From positions 15,534,630 through 15,598,629 of the forward strand of contig NC_034014.1 in NCBI RefSeq assembly GCF_000346465.2: a DNA stretch of 64,000 nucleotides, in the 5' to 3' direction. Positions 1-12,639 of this stretch are shown one piece after another (position 1 is the first letter of the stretch; the number at the start of each line of letters is the position of its first letter). The position numbers and the translations under genes were made by a program. The DNA is from Prunus persica (taxonomy: Eukaryota; Streptophyta; Magnoliopsida; Rosales; Rosaceae). Below the pieces are notes generated by a model. The model ran no database searches, was not told the origin of the DNA, and saw nothing but the letters and a program-made list of their open reading frames with translations.

Positions 1-983
1 TCTAATTGCATCAATGGAATGCACTGCATGTGGAACAAAATAACAAATACATGTAATTGTATCAAAGACAATTGCTAAATAGGATTTTGGTAATTGCATC
101 ACTAAAATTTAATTGCATTAGCAGACTGCACCAAAACATTCTTCCAAGCACAAAAAAAATAATGCCAATAATCAATCAAATGAGCTGATAATAATCACCA
201 TATCACCATCTAATATAGCTATTGTACCTTGTGGGATAGATGTGACAACAACGTGTATCATGAAATCTGATGGGTTGCGCTTTTTGGGTCAGTATCCCCT
301 TACGTCAAACAATTAGTGAGCTGCATGGGTATGCAACCCTTCACGTCGAACAAGGGCTGCGAAGTTGTTGCTATGTCTTCATTGTGTGTTATGGCCACTA
401 TATCTTGCGCCTACTCAAAGATAAACAAGGGCATTGGAAAAGGTTCTCCAACCCCTTTAAAGATATAAATTTCGAAAATAAAACTCATTTCTGGTTAATT
501 GACAAATACTGACAACGATAAACTGAGAGAAGAGTTGGTTCCAAAGGCACAATCTAAAACTACTCAGATATTCAACCCAAAGAAGATAATTAAAACCCAA
601 TTATCACAGGTCGAACCCAAAAGACAAATATTGGCTGCTTATTCATGAAATTATAAACCAAATTCGAAATTCGAAACACAGCCGAAAAATTCAAACATAA
701 CATCATTTAAAACAGTAGTGTATCTCCTTATCAACGTATGTATGTGTTGTGTACAAAAGCTCTCAACTTCTCATAATTTCTCTGGGCATATATGAAGCAA
801 ATCCTACAAAATTCTCACCCGATAACAAGGATTTTTCTTTTTCGATAACATAAGTCAATTTTCAACCTGTTGCACAATTCAATTAAGTGCGTCAAAGGTT
901 GGCCATATTTCTTTACCATGATTTGAAGTCTCAAAAATGAGTGCTCCGGTGTGACCATGAAAAAGAATATTAAAGTCCAAAGT
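1..983. other. AT-rich flank, no gene recognised
   Basis: This stretch lies left of the Tekay-type retrotransposon. It has only short open frames, the longest about 80 codons at 270-512, with no motif I recognise. The last five bases (979-983, AAAGT) are the left copy of that element's target-site duplication. Before the insertion, this flank was therefore continuous with the sequence now starting at 11056. Confidence 0.5.
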
Positions 984-3557
984 TGACAGGACCCGATTCA
1001 AATTAGGCTTTGGAATCCGAGTCAGACCCTGTGCGTGTCCGACACCTGGCGAATGTCGGGCACAAATGACCTATTTGCCCTTCTATACAAAACAGGATAA
1101 AATAACAAGATTGACTTCTACCGAAAAACCGACAGAGTTTCCCTTGTAACTGACTCAATACCAAAACATTTTTACCTGCCAAACAAGTACATATATATAC
1201 AACCAACTACCAGCATACGTATATATACATTCTAACAGTTCAAGTGTCAATCTAGGGTAAAACATCAGAGCGACTACTAAGAATTTATAAAGGAGTGAAT
1301 CTTTGTACAAAATACAAATCCTACATCAGAAGAAAGGCGCGGAAGATGGGAAGTGGCCAAGTGGTGGATTCCTGTGCACGTCTACTGCCTGGGGGCGCAA
1401 AACAACAAAAAGGGTGAGTGGACCCAAAACCAAAGTTTAGAAAATAGTATATGAACATACTAACCCCACTGTGAAAACAGTTATACAAACTAGCTTATTT
1501 TCCTTATTTCTGAAATCAATGCATGTAGATAAGTATATACATTTGAAAACAGTTTAAACTATCACCTAGGTGTACCCTTATTTCCGTCAATTCCTTATAT
1601 CCGTCAATTCCTTGCATCACTATGGGTGACACATACTCGCAGGTCTCAGTGACACGAGGTCAGTCCGAGCCGCAACTCACAGGATTCAGGGAACCGTAGT
1701 CCACCTTTATCCGCATTACTCGCTCCACACGAGTTCGAGTACCAAGGAACTTGTGGGGCAATTGTCAAGCATGCTGACTAAACTGAAGGCAACAAATATA
1801 ATCCGAAGGCAACATTTAATAACTGGGTACAAGGTGGTTTAAGAAAATATAAAGTTTCTGAAGAAAATCTTATGAATAATTAACTTTCTGTAACCTTTAA
1901 AATTCTGCTGCCATTTATCTGATAATTAACGAGAATATCTGTTCCTATAAACTTTAAAGGAAATTTCACTCGGCAGCATGCAACATAAAATATTTTACAG
2001 AATAAAACAGCTGATAACTGAAACTGAATTGCTTAAATTCATTTATTAAAACAAAGAGTCCACTCACTGATAGTCCGAGCTCGCTGGACCTCTTGAGGTC
2101 CCTCCTGCGGGTCAACTGGTGTCCAGGTGCCTGATTCAATGACCATAATATTCTATTAATACAATATAGTATTAAATTAAAAACCCTACCCCCGACTCCT
2201 AAAAGTACGTGCGTCAATTTAAAGTGATCCCTATGCCCATAACAGCTTTCCTTCCACGTGGGATAGTTTAGCGGTATTTTGGGACTCAAATAGCGCTAAA
2301 GTCCAAAAAGTCAATCTGGAACCCTACGGGTCCATGACCTCACACTATGATCCGGATGCCGCTAGAAGGTCCAATATATTTAGGACACATGTCCTGAGGG
2401 TAGTGATGTCGATCGGACGGTCGGATTGATCACAATCCTGTAAGCGCATAATTTCTAAACCCTAGCCCTAGGGTTCGCGTTTTCGGAGTATCCGGGACTC
2501 CGATTCACGATCCGTCGAATCCTACATGTTTCTGAAATGATCTAGAGTAACATATCTAAAACTGGTTTTGATCCAACGGCTCAACAGTATTGAACCCGAT
2601 AATCTCACAATATGAAAAATCCGTTCGAGGCTCAAACGGTATCCAAATTGAGATCCGCGAATTCCTATGCGCCCGTGACAACCTAAGAATCGTATCAAGA
2701 CACAGTGTCACTACACTACACTCGCCCACGCGCCGCCGCACGCGCCAGCAGCGATGGGTGTCCAAAGCGATTACGCATCGCCGGAAAATCTCAAAACCAA
2801 GGCTCCAAACTCCTATCCTAGGTATAACACCATATTTGGAACCGCTTTTGTTCTTGGACCAACCCCAAAAACTGACCGGAAGTGGCCGAACACGGAGGCC
2901 GAAAATCGGCTGAATTCCAAATTACAAACTGAGCTAGCTACTGTCAAAATCGATGCAAACCTACCCAACCATCAGCTAGAGCATGGAAAATAGGTAGAAA
3001 TCCATACCTTACTCGACAAATTTGGAGGAGAATTGAAGGAGAACGAACGGGTTGAAATTTCTGTCAAAACTGATCGGTTTTCTTCAGTTTTCGGCCAGCG
3101 CCTGCAGTTCCACGGGCAGAGAGTGGTCGGAAAGGGAAGAGGAGGTGGTGGCGGTTCAAACGAGACCGGTCTCGTCGCCGGCGGTGCTCTGTGGTGGCGA
3201 CGGTGATCGAACAAAACCAACTGTCGGGGGGGGGGGGGGGGGAGGTTTGCGATGGGAGAGAGAGAGAAAGAAAGAAAGAAAATAAGGTTTTATAAAAAAA
3301 AAATCAGATTTTCCTAATTACCATTTTGCCCTTCATGATATTTTAATCGCATTTTCTTCGTTGAAGCTCCGATTCGAGTTCAGTTCGTGTCTACGAATTC
3401 ATTTCGTCGTGCTCTACGCAACGGTGTATGTGGAATTGTCAAATTCCTTTTCGATCAAAAAGTCAACTTTTCGTTAATAAATTCTTACAAGGGCAAAATT
3501 GTCTTTCCGCATAATAAATTACTAATTAAATATGAATTTTAGGTTTGGGTCATTACA
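984..3557 (-). repeat. 3' LTR of the Tekay-type element
   Basis: This is a 2574-bp direct repeat of 8434-11050, co-linear over its full length with scattered substitutions. It ends in TG/CA (read on the minus strand). It carries a run of about 18 Gs near 3225-3242 followed by a short GA/GAAA tract, where the other LTR has a long (GA)n run. Several open frames of 60-107 codons in it are chance frames in non-coding LTR. Confidence 0.95.
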
Positions 3558-3570
3558 ACTTACCCCCTTA
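3558..3570 (-). other. Polypurine tract
   Basis: On the minus strand this reads AAGGGGGTAAGT and directly abuts the 3' LTR. It is the plus-strand primer site of the Tekay-type element. Confidence 0.85.
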
Positions 3571-3602
3571 TAAAAATTTCGTCCTCGAAATTTACACACC
3601 TG

Positions 3603-6600
3603 TCACTCAAAGAGGTGAAGGTACTGCTCCCGCATTTGGTCTTCGGGTTCCCATGTAGCCCCTTCTACAGTATGACTCCTCCATAAGACTTTCACAAGTG
3701 GAATTTCTCTCGATTGCAACACTTGCGTCTTCCAATCCAAAATCTGAACTGGTTGCTCCACATAAGTGAAATCAGCCTCCTACTCCACTGGTTGCTCCTC
3801 TAGCACATGGGAAGGGTCGGAAATATACTTTCGGAGCATGGAGACGTGGAAAACATCATGCAATCGAGCTAGATCTGAAGGCAAAACAAGCCTGTAAGCT
3901 ATTGGACCCACACGCTCTATAATCTCATAGGGTCCAATGTAGCGAGGACTTAGTTTTCCCCGCTTCCCAAATCGCACTACACCTTTCCAAGGTGATAATT
4001 TCAAAAATAACCAGTCTCCAACTTCAAATTGAAGATCTTTTCTTCTATTGTCCGCATAGCTCTTTTGTCGGTCCTGGGCTGTATTGAGTCGTTCTCTAAT
4101 GATTTGCACTTGTTTCTTGGTCAGTTCAACATCCTCAGATACGACCAATCTGTGTTCACCCACTTCATCCCAATAGAATGGAGTTCTACACTGTCTCCCA
4201 TACAAGGCATCAAATGGAGACATTCCGATACTCACTTGATAACTGTTATTATATGCAAACTCCATAAGTGGTAACTTCTCATCCCAATCACCCTGAAATT
4301 GAAGTGCACACGCTCTCAACATGTCTTCTAGTGTCTGAATGGCCCTCTCAGACTGACCATCTGTCTGGGGGTGAAATGCAGTACTAAACTGCAATTGGGT
4401 TCCAAAAGCTTCATTTAACTTTGTCCAAAATCGGGATGTAAACCGTGGGTCTCGATCTAAAACAATGGATACTAGTACTCCATGAAGTCTCATGATCTCA
4501 TCTATGAAAATCTTAGCCAGTTTCTTCAAACTATAATTTGCTCTCACCGGCAGAAAATGAGCGGACTTGGTGAGTCGATCCACGATGACCCACACTCCAT
4601 CATGCTTACTCTGTGTTCGGGAAAGTTTGAACACAAAATCCATCGTAATCCGCTCCCACTTCCACTCAGGAATTGGAAGTGGTTGCAATAGCCCTGATGG
4701 TTTCTGTCGCTCAGCTTTCACTTGCTGACAAATTAAGCATCTTCTAACATACTCTGTTATTTCTTTCTTCATAAAAGGCCACCAGTAGTGCTCTCTCAGC
4801 GTATGATACATTTTTGTGCTTCCAGGGTGCATTGCAAACACTGATTCATAGGCTTCCTCAAGAATCTCCCTTTTTACAGCTTCATCATTATGGACATATA
4901 ACCTATTACCCACCATTAATGCTCTATCATTTCTTACAAAACAATCAGTTCTGTCGCCATTTGCAACCTCCACTCGCAGAGTACAAATCAAAGGATCCTG
5001 AGATTGAGCTGCGAGTATCCGTTCTACTAGCACTGGTCTCATATGGAGAGTAGCTAACAACGCTCTCTGATTATCCACATCTAGCCCAACTCTGAGCTTC
5101 CTCATTTCTACCATTAATGGCAAATATCTTCCTCGAAGATAAGCTACAGATCCTGAAGATTTTCTACTGAGTGCATCTGCAACAACATTAGCTCTTCCTG
5201 GGTGATGCTCGATGGTACAGTCATAATCTTTTATCAACTCTAACCATCTTTTTTGCCTCAAATTTAATTCCTTCTGAGTGAACAAATACTTTAAACTTTT
5301 GTGGTCTGTAAAGATTTGGCAAGTTTCCCCGTAAAGATAATGCCGCCAAATCTTTAAGGCAAAACTACTGCAGCAAGTTCCAAATCCTGAACAGGATAAT
5401 TCAGCTCATGCTTCTTCAGTTGTCTAGAAGCATAGGCGATCACCCTACCATGCTGCATCAGCACACACCCAAGTCCCTGTTGAGACGCATCACTGTAGAT
5501 CACGAAGTTCCCACTATCATCCGGAAGTGCTAAAACCGGAGCAGTGGTCAGCCTGGTCTTGAGTTCAATGAAACTCTCCTCACACTTATCTGACCACACA
5601 AATTTAACTCCTTTCCTTGTCAAATAGGTGAGAGGTGCCGCTATGGTGGATAACCCTTCCACGAAGCGACGGTAATACCCGGCTAACCCCAGAAAACTCC
5701 GTATCTCAGTAACACTGGTACGTCGTAGCCAATTTACTACTGCTTCAATCTTTTGAGGATCAACATAAATGCCCTTTGCAGAGATCACGTGCCCTAAGAA
5801 ACTCACTCTGTCTAACCAAAATTGACACTTGCTGAATTTGGCATAAAGTTGCCTCCTTCTCAGAGTCCTCAACACAAGGTTTAAATGCTTCATATGTGCC
5901 TTCTGACTCTTTGAATACACCAGAATGTCATCTATGAACACAATCACGAAGCGATCTAAATAACGTCGAAACACTCTGTTCATGAGGTCCATAAATGCAG
6001 CTGGCGCATTTGTTAATCCAAATGGCATCACCAGGAACTCATAGTGCCCATACCTCGTTCAAAACGTAGTTTTAGGCACATCCTCTTCTCTAACCCGTAA
6101 CTGATGATATCCAGACCTCAGGTCAATTTTGGAAAATACCGTGGCACCCTTCAGCTGATCAAACAAATCATCAATGCGGGGCAATGGATATCTATTTCGC
6201 ACTGTGATCTTGTTCAGCTGTCTGTAGTCAATACATAACCTCATGGTGCCATCCTTTTTCTTAACAAATAATACTGGAGCACCCCATGGAGAAAAACTAG
6301 GGCGAATAAAACCCTTATCTACCAGCTCCTGCAACTGAGTCTTTAACTCCCTCAACTCTGCTGGTGCCATTCTATATGGTGCATGGGAAATAGGATTTGT
6401 TCCTGGAGCGAGCTCAATAACAAACTCAATCTCCTAATGAGGAGGTAATCTAGGAAGATCCTCAGGAAATACATCTGGAAAGTCCTGTACGACTGGAATA
6501 TCTTCCAATCGCAGCCCATTATCTCTGATATCAATTACATGTGCAATATATCCTGAGCACCCTTTTCTGAGCAACCGTTTTGCCGTCATAGCTGAAATGA

Positions 6601-8341
6601 GGCAAGATGGAAGCACTCTACGTTCGCCATAAAAAGTTACTTCAGGTTGTCCGGGACTACAGAATACAACTTCTTTCCTGAAGCAATCTACTGAGGCACG
6701 ATGTTTGGCTAACCAATCCATCCCTAAGATGACATCCAAGTCAACCATGCCCAAGGGAATTAAATCTGCCTCCAAAAACTCATTTCCCACCATCATTCTA
6801 CTATCGTGATACACTGTACCTACCCTAAAAATCGCTCCTGTAGGTACTGAGATCGCCAGTTCAGTCTGCAGAGCCGAAAGTCTAACATTGGCATTATGGG
6901 CAAAACTAGGTGTGACAAACGAGTGCGTAGCCCCAGGGTCAATCAAAACTCTAGTAGGAATGCCAAAGACCGGTAAAATACCTGTAATTACATCGGGTGA
7001 TGCATGTGCTTCCTGCTGGGACATGTTATACACTTTGCCTGTGGCTCTGGAACGTCCATCATGTCCCCTCTGCTGACTACTGCCTCGACTGGCCACATTG
7101 GTCTGGGCACCACCACTGGACGAAGCCGCCACAAACGGTGGTATTTCCTGTGATCTACCCTGCATAACTGTCCCTGGAGTTGGCGTATCTGTGGTCTCTT
7201 TAGTCTGAAGGAACAGCGGGCAATCCTTCCGAAAATGTCCAGGTTGTCCACAGTAATAACATCCAGTAGTGCCCTGCTGGCAAGGCCCAGAATGGTACCT
7301 ACCACACCTCGTACATTGGGGGCGACTCCTCCTGCCAGATCCTGACAGCAACTGTTTTCCAGCACCTCTAGCTGCACTACCTCCAGAGCGGTTTCCAGAA
7401 CTGCTACTTTGGTTGGAACCTCCGCTGGAGCTGAATCCAGGTCGGTAACCTCTATAGCTGCGACCACTAGATGATCCCAAACTGTAACTGCCTCTCTTAG
7501 ATGATCCTTGACTAGGACCACCTATTTCAAACTGCTGCCTACGGAGTTCACCCCGTGGTCTGGCCATCATCTGGCTGCTTTCAATCAATGAGGCAGACAT
7601 CACCACATCACCAAAATTAGTCAACCGCTGACTGATCACAATATCTTGGATGGAGGCCTTCAACCCCATAGTGAACAGTTGACACTTCTTGCTTTCATCC
7701 TCCACCAGTGGAAGACAATACTTAGACAGATCATGAAACTTCTTCTCGTACTCTAATACAGTCATCATCCCCTGTTCCAGCTGTAAAAACTCTTGCATCT
7801 TCAAATTCTAGTAGGCTTGTGGGTAATACTGACTGTTCAATGCAGCTCTGAAGACTTGCCATGTAATGGCTAAAGGATCCCGATATCTCCTCTTGACCGA
7901 ATCCCACAAATGTCTGGCATTTCTGATCAAGAAGAAGGTGGCCAGAGTAACCTTACTGTTCTGTGGAACAGCCATGACCTCCATGATCCGCTCTATCCGT
8001 TCAATCCATTCTTCAGCTACTGCTGGGGTACCATCACCATCAAAATCAGTGGCCCTAATCCTCTTTGCTTGATCAGCATATCCCAGGGAGGGATCTCTGG
8101 GCTGCCCAGTCCTGGCTAAAGCCTGAGTCAGCAACTCCAAGGTCTGCTGGAAGTTGGGATCTCCCTGCATAGTAGGCATAGCAGGTACGGCTCCTGACGA
8201 GCCTCCAACAACAGACTGCTCTACCGGTTCAGGTACCGGTGCAGGAACAGGAACTTCCTCTTGCCCGAGCTGAGGATCCTGTCCCCTTTGTCGGGACGAC
8301 TGTCTAGTCCCTCTAAGGACACCACCACGTTTAGGGCCCAT
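3603..8341 (-). pseudogene. gag-pol polyprotein of Tekay-type gypsy element, broken
   Basis: The frame opens with MGPKRGG at 8341. It contains gag, a CCHC zinc knuckle (CYYCGQPGHFRKDC, about 7221-7264), an aspartic protease (DPGATHSF, near 6930), reverse transcriptase with the FIDD box (about 5935), RNase H (about 5240-5520), and integrase with an HHCC finger and DDE core (about 4250-4900). It ends in a chromodomain-like WEPE segment that stops at 3603-3605. Breaks: in-frame TAG at 7808-7810, TAG at 6434-6436, TGA at 6059-6061 (at what is normally an arginine codon, consistent with CpG decay), a one-base frameshift near 5360, and TAG at 3780-3782 before the chromodomain part. The remaining segments read clearly, so decay is recent to moderate. 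Its role in an intact copy is the virus-like particle shell and the replication and integration enzymes. Confidence 0.93.
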
Positions 8342-8418
8342 CTTACTGTCACAAAAAACAGATTTTCAGGAAAACGAGGATGCACAAGGTGCAAAGTCTA
8401 CAGGAAATTAAACCTAAT

Positions 8419-8430
8419 GCTCTGATACCA
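8419..8430 (-). other. Primer-binding site (initiator tRNA-Met type)
   Basis: On the minus strand this reads TGGTATCAGAGC, the standard plant PBS complementary to the 3' end of initiator tRNA-Met. It lies three bases inside the 5' LTR (which ends at 8434), as expected for priming minus-strand DNA synthesis. Confidence 0.95.
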
Positions 8431-8433
8431 AGT

Positions 8434-10713
8434 TGACAGGACCCGATCCAAATTCCGCTTTGGAATCCGAGTCAGACCCTGTGCGTGTCCGACACCTGGC
8501 GAATGTCGGGCATAAATGACCTATTTGCCCTTCTATACAAAACACGACAAAATAACAAGATTGACTTCTACCGAAAAACCGGCAGAGTTTTCCTTGTAAC
8601 TGGCTCAATACCAAAACATTTTTACCTGCCAAACAAGTACATATATATACAACCAACTGCCAGCATACGTATATATACATTCCAACAGTTCAAGTGTCAA
8701 TCTAGGGCAAAACATCAGAGCGACTACTAAGAATTTACAAAGGAGTGAATCTTTGTACAAAATACAAATCCTACATCAGAAGAAAGGCGCGGAAGATGGG
8801 AAGTGGCCCGGTGGTGGATTCCTGTGCACGTCTACTGCCTGGGGGCGCAAAACAATAAAAAGGGTCAGTGGACTCAAAACCAAAGTTTAGAAAATAGTAT
8901 ACGAACATACTAACCCCACTGTAAAAACAGTTATACAAACTAGCTTATTTTCCTTATTTCTGAAATCAATGCATGTAGATAAGTATATACATTTGAAAAT
9001 AGTTTAAACTATCACCTAGGTGTACCCTTATTTCCGTGAATTCCTTATATCCGTCAATTCTTTGCATCACCATGGGTGACACATACTCGCAGGTCTCAGT
9101 GACACGAGGTCATTCCGAGCCGCAACTCGCAGGATTCAGGGAACCGTAGTCCACCTTTATCCGCATTACTCGCTCCACATGAGTTCGAGTACCAAGGAAC
9201 TCGTGGGGCAACTGTCAAGCATGCTGACTAAACCGAAGGCAACAAATATAATCCGAAGGCAACAAATATAATTCGAAGGCAACATTTAATAACTGGGTAC
9301 AAGGTGGTTTAAGAAAATATAAAGTTTCTGAAGAAAATCTTATGAATAATTAACTTTCTGTAACCTTTAAAATTCTGCTGTCATTTATCTGATAATTAAC
9401 GAGAATATCTGTTCCTATAAACTTTAAAGGAAATTTCACTCGGCAGCATGCAACATAAAATATTTTATAGAATAAAACAGCTGATAACTGAAACTGAACT
9501 GCTTAAATTCATTTATTAAAACAAAGAGTCCACTCACTGATAGTCCGAGCTCGCTGGACCTCTTGAAGGTCCCTCCTGCGGGTCAACTGGTGCCCGGATG
9601 CCTGATTCAATGACCATAATATTCTATTAATACAATATAGTATTAAATTAAAAACCCTACCCCCGGCTCCTAAAAGTACGTGCGTCAATTTAAAGTGATC
9701 CCTATGCCCATAATAGCTTTCCTTCCACGTGGGATAGTTTAGCAGTATCTTGGGACTCAAATAGCGCTAAAGTCCAAAAAGTCAATCCGGAACCCCACGG
9801 GTCCATGACCTCACACTATGATCCGGATACCGCTAGAAGGTCCAATATATTTCGGACACATGTCCCGAGGGTAGTGATGTCGATCGGACGGTCGGATTGA
9901 TCACAATCCTGTAAGCGCATAATTTCTAAACCCTAGCCCTAGGGTTCGCATTTTCGGAGTATCCGGGACACCGATTCACGATCCGTCGGATCCTACACGT
10001 TTCTGAAATGATCTAGAGTAACATATCTAAAACTGGTTACGATCCAACGGCAAAACAGTGTTGAACCCGATAATCTCACAATATGGAGAATCCGTTCGAG
10101 GCTCAAACGGTATCCAAATTGAGATCTGCGAATTCCTATGCTCCCGTGACAACCTAAGGATCGTATCAAGACACAGTGTCACTGCACTACACTCGCCCAC
10201 GAGCCGCCGCACGCGCCGGCAGCGATGGGTGTCCAAAGCGATTACACATCGCCGGAAAATCTGAAAACCAAGGCTCCAAACTCCTATCCTAGGTATAACA
10301 TCATATTTGGAACCACTTTTGTTCTTGGACCAACCCCAAAAACTGACCGAAAGTGGTCGAACACGGAGGCCGAACACCGGTCGAATTCCAAATTACAAAC
10401 TGAGCTAGCTACTGTCAAAATCGATGCAAACCTACCCAACCATGAGCTAGAGCATGGAAAATAGGTAGAAATCTATACCTTACTCGATAAATTTGGAGGA
10501 GAATTGAAGGAGAACGAACGGGTTGAAATTTCTGTCAAAACTGATCGGTTTTCTTTAGTTTCCGGCCAGCGCCGGCGGTTCCACGGGCAGAGAGTGGTCG
10601 GAAAGGGAAGAGGAGGTGGCGGCGGTTCAAACGAGACCGGTCTCGTCGCCTGCGGTGCTCTGTGGAGGCGACGGTGATCGAACAAAACCAACTGTCGGGG
10701 GGGGGTTTGCGAC

Positions 10714-10785
<72 letters not shown>

Positions 10786-11050
10786 AAGAAAATAAGGTTT
10801 TATAAAAAAAAAATCTGATTTTCCTAATTACCATTTTGCCCCTCATGATATTTTAATCGCATTTTCTTCGTTAAAGCTCTGATTCGAGTTCACTTCGTGT
10901 TTACGAACTCATTTCGTCATACTCTACGCAGCGGTGTATGTGGAATTGTCAAATTCCTTTTCGGTCAAAAAGTCAACTTTTCGTTAATAAATTATCTTTC
11001 CGCATAATAAATTACTAATTAAATCTGAATTTTAGGTTTGGGTCATTACA
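8434..11050 (-). repeat. 5' LTR of the Tekay-type element
   Basis: This 2617-bp LTR would carry the element's promoter on the minus strand. It is slightly longer than its partner because of an expanded (GA)n run at 10716-10780 and an extra copy of a short CAACAAATATAAT-type unit near 9240-9275. The two LTRs are clearly alike but not identical, so the insertion is not the youngest in this window. Confidence 0.95.
10716..10780. repeat. (GA)n microsatellite inside the 5' LTR
   Basis: This is an uninterrupted GA dinucleotide run of about 32 units. The same site in the other LTR has only a few GA units followed by GAAA repeats, so this array expanded after insertion. Confidence 0.95.
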
Positions 11051-11055
11051 AAAGT

Positions 11056-11308
11056 GGTCTAAGAAGATGAATAAAATAAAGTCTCAACCAGGTAAAAAAA
11101 AAAGTTAATCACAGAATCCATTTGTATCAACACATCAAGCACAACAAGGGGAGCAAGTTTATACCTTGGCTCGAAATCCAATTCGATCGGGAAGTGGCCA
11201 GATTTTGAGGAAAACCCATACTGACTTCCTTATTTCACAATGAACAGAATCACAACTTTGTTAGATTCGGACAGCCACATCCACAAACAAGAAACCTCAA
11301 ACTAGATA
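11056..11308. other. Short flank between Tekay-type element and MULE remnant
   Basis: This is the right-hand continuation of the pre-insertion site. No gene is recognised. It may be leading or intronic sequence of the MULE gene that follows. Confidence 0.4.
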
Positions 11309-12187
11309 TTGTCTTTATATAATTCCAACAGAGCAACATGGTTATGCTTTTATCATATGAAAAAGCGTGATCAAATACTTATGCACTTTGAGCAGGTTGC
11401 AAAATCTTATTCCATTGCTGAGTTTGATTGTCATTTTCAGAAGATCAAGAGAAAGAAACATGTTGCTGAATATCTTGAACAAGCAGGGCTACATAAGTGG
11501 TCTAGAGCTCACATGGATGGACGATGCTACAATGTAATGATAACAAATATTGCGGAGTCAATAAACTCAGTTCTTTGGTTTGCGAGGATGCTGCCAGTGG
11601 TTCATTTGATAGGAGAAATTATTAATCTCCTTGTGAAATGGTTCACCGAACGTTGTGAGTTGGCTATGAATTGCACGACAACATTATGCCCCAATTTTAG
11701 CGAGAAGAAGTTGAGGAATAGGTTGGAGGATGCTGCAAGGATGAATGTCATTAAACTAAATAACGTGTAGTTTAATGTTCTGGACGGTGATATGGATGGC
11801 CTCTTGGATTTGACGAACAACAAATGTAGTTGTAGAAAGTTTCAGCTTGAGCAGCTACCTTGCAAGCATGTAGTTGCAGTTTTCCGCTTCTTGAAACTAA
11901 GTGTATACTCGAACACTTCTCGGTATTACACTCGGAAAACCTAGTTGGATGCTTATTCGGATAGCATCTACTCGGTACAGCCTCACGCAATGTGGGTTAT
12001 TCCTGAACATGTTCGAAGTCAAGTTGTGCTGCCTCCAATGACAAAGGTCATGCCAGGCAGACGGAAGAAGCTAAGAATTCCCTCGCAAGGAGAGGGCACC
12101 ATTACAAGAAAGTGCTCAAGGTCCGGTTCCACAGACCACAATAAAACCACCTGTAAAAACAATATTCCACTGCGCAATGTATCTTAG
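11309..12187 (+). pseudogene. Mutator-like (MULE) transposase, C-terminal half, decayed
   Basis: One reading frame runs through this region with two in-frame stops (11768-11770 and 11942-11944). It matches the C-terminal half of MuDR-type transposases. The post-catalytic helix region includes NIAESINSVL. A SWIM zinc finger, CSCRKFQLEQLPCKHVV, follows at about 11828-11880, then a basic tail and a partial CCHC-like knuckle (CSRSGSTDHNKTTC) near 12110-12150. The N-terminal DNA-binding domain and the DDE core are not found upstream; the Tekay-type element now occupies the adjacent sequence. Intact relatives cut and paste Mutator elements. This copy is inactive. Confidence 0.8.
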
Positions 12188-12639
12188 ACAATATGATTGC
12201 TTTGTTAGGTAATATCAACTTTAATTTTATTTGTGGTGGGTTTTGTGTTTGTTGAATATGAATTGTGTTAAATTTGCATAATTTGGGTTGCATTGCTATA
12301 CAGCATGCTATGTTGCCTATTTATTGCGACAATATCGCTATCATATTGTAGTTTTATTGCCTTCTTGTCATTATATTGTACATTTATTGTACTGGTATTG
12401 ATATTGCAATGTCAAGTGTGAGTACGAAATTAAAGGGCCTAAAATGTAACTCCAAATGGATCCAAAACATTAAAGGGTCTGATTACAAATTCAACCGATG
12501 CATGGGGCAAATGGGGGGCAAATACAAGGTCAAATGTCCTATGTGTTTGATTAGATATAGTTGGTGAAGGAGCATTACGACTGTTAACCCTAACAGATTG
12601 ATCATGTCTTGCCAAGAACACCCTTGAATTTATGCAAAT
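12188..12639. other. AT-rich spacer, nothing recognised
   Basis: No coding similarity or terminal repeat is recognised here. It lies between the MULE remnant and the left arm of an inverted-repeat element. It may hold the decayed outer end of that arm, since the right arm extends about 100 bp further out than the matched left arm. Confidence 0.4.

Larger units (their letters stand above)
984..11050 (-). mobile_element. Ty3/gypsy LTR retrotransposon, Tekay/Del-type chromovirus, near complete
   Basis: This is a 10.07 kb element on the minus strand. It has two long LTRs (984-3557 and 8434-11050) that begin with TG and end with CA, and is flanked by the 5-bp direct duplication AAAGT at 979-983 and 11051-11055. 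A primer-binding site matching initiator tRNA-Met adjoins the 5' LTR (8419-8430), and a purine-rich tract adjoins the 3' LTR (3558-3570). The inside holds a single gag-pol frame in the order gag, zinc knuckle, protease, RT, RNase H, integrase, chromodomain-like tail. The 2.6 kb LTRs, this domain order and the WEPE-type tail fit the Tekay/Del clade. Four in-frame stops and one frameshift mean it cannot now make a full polyprotein. It must have inserted as an intact copy. Confidence 0.95.

Noticed and set aside
270..512. 80-codon frame in the left flank
   Set aside because: No motif, no splice or promoter context, and a length expected by chance.
2556..3285. Several frames of 69-107 codons, copied at 10027-10846
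   Set aside because: They occur in non-coding LTR sequence of the Tekay-type element and differ between the two LTRs.
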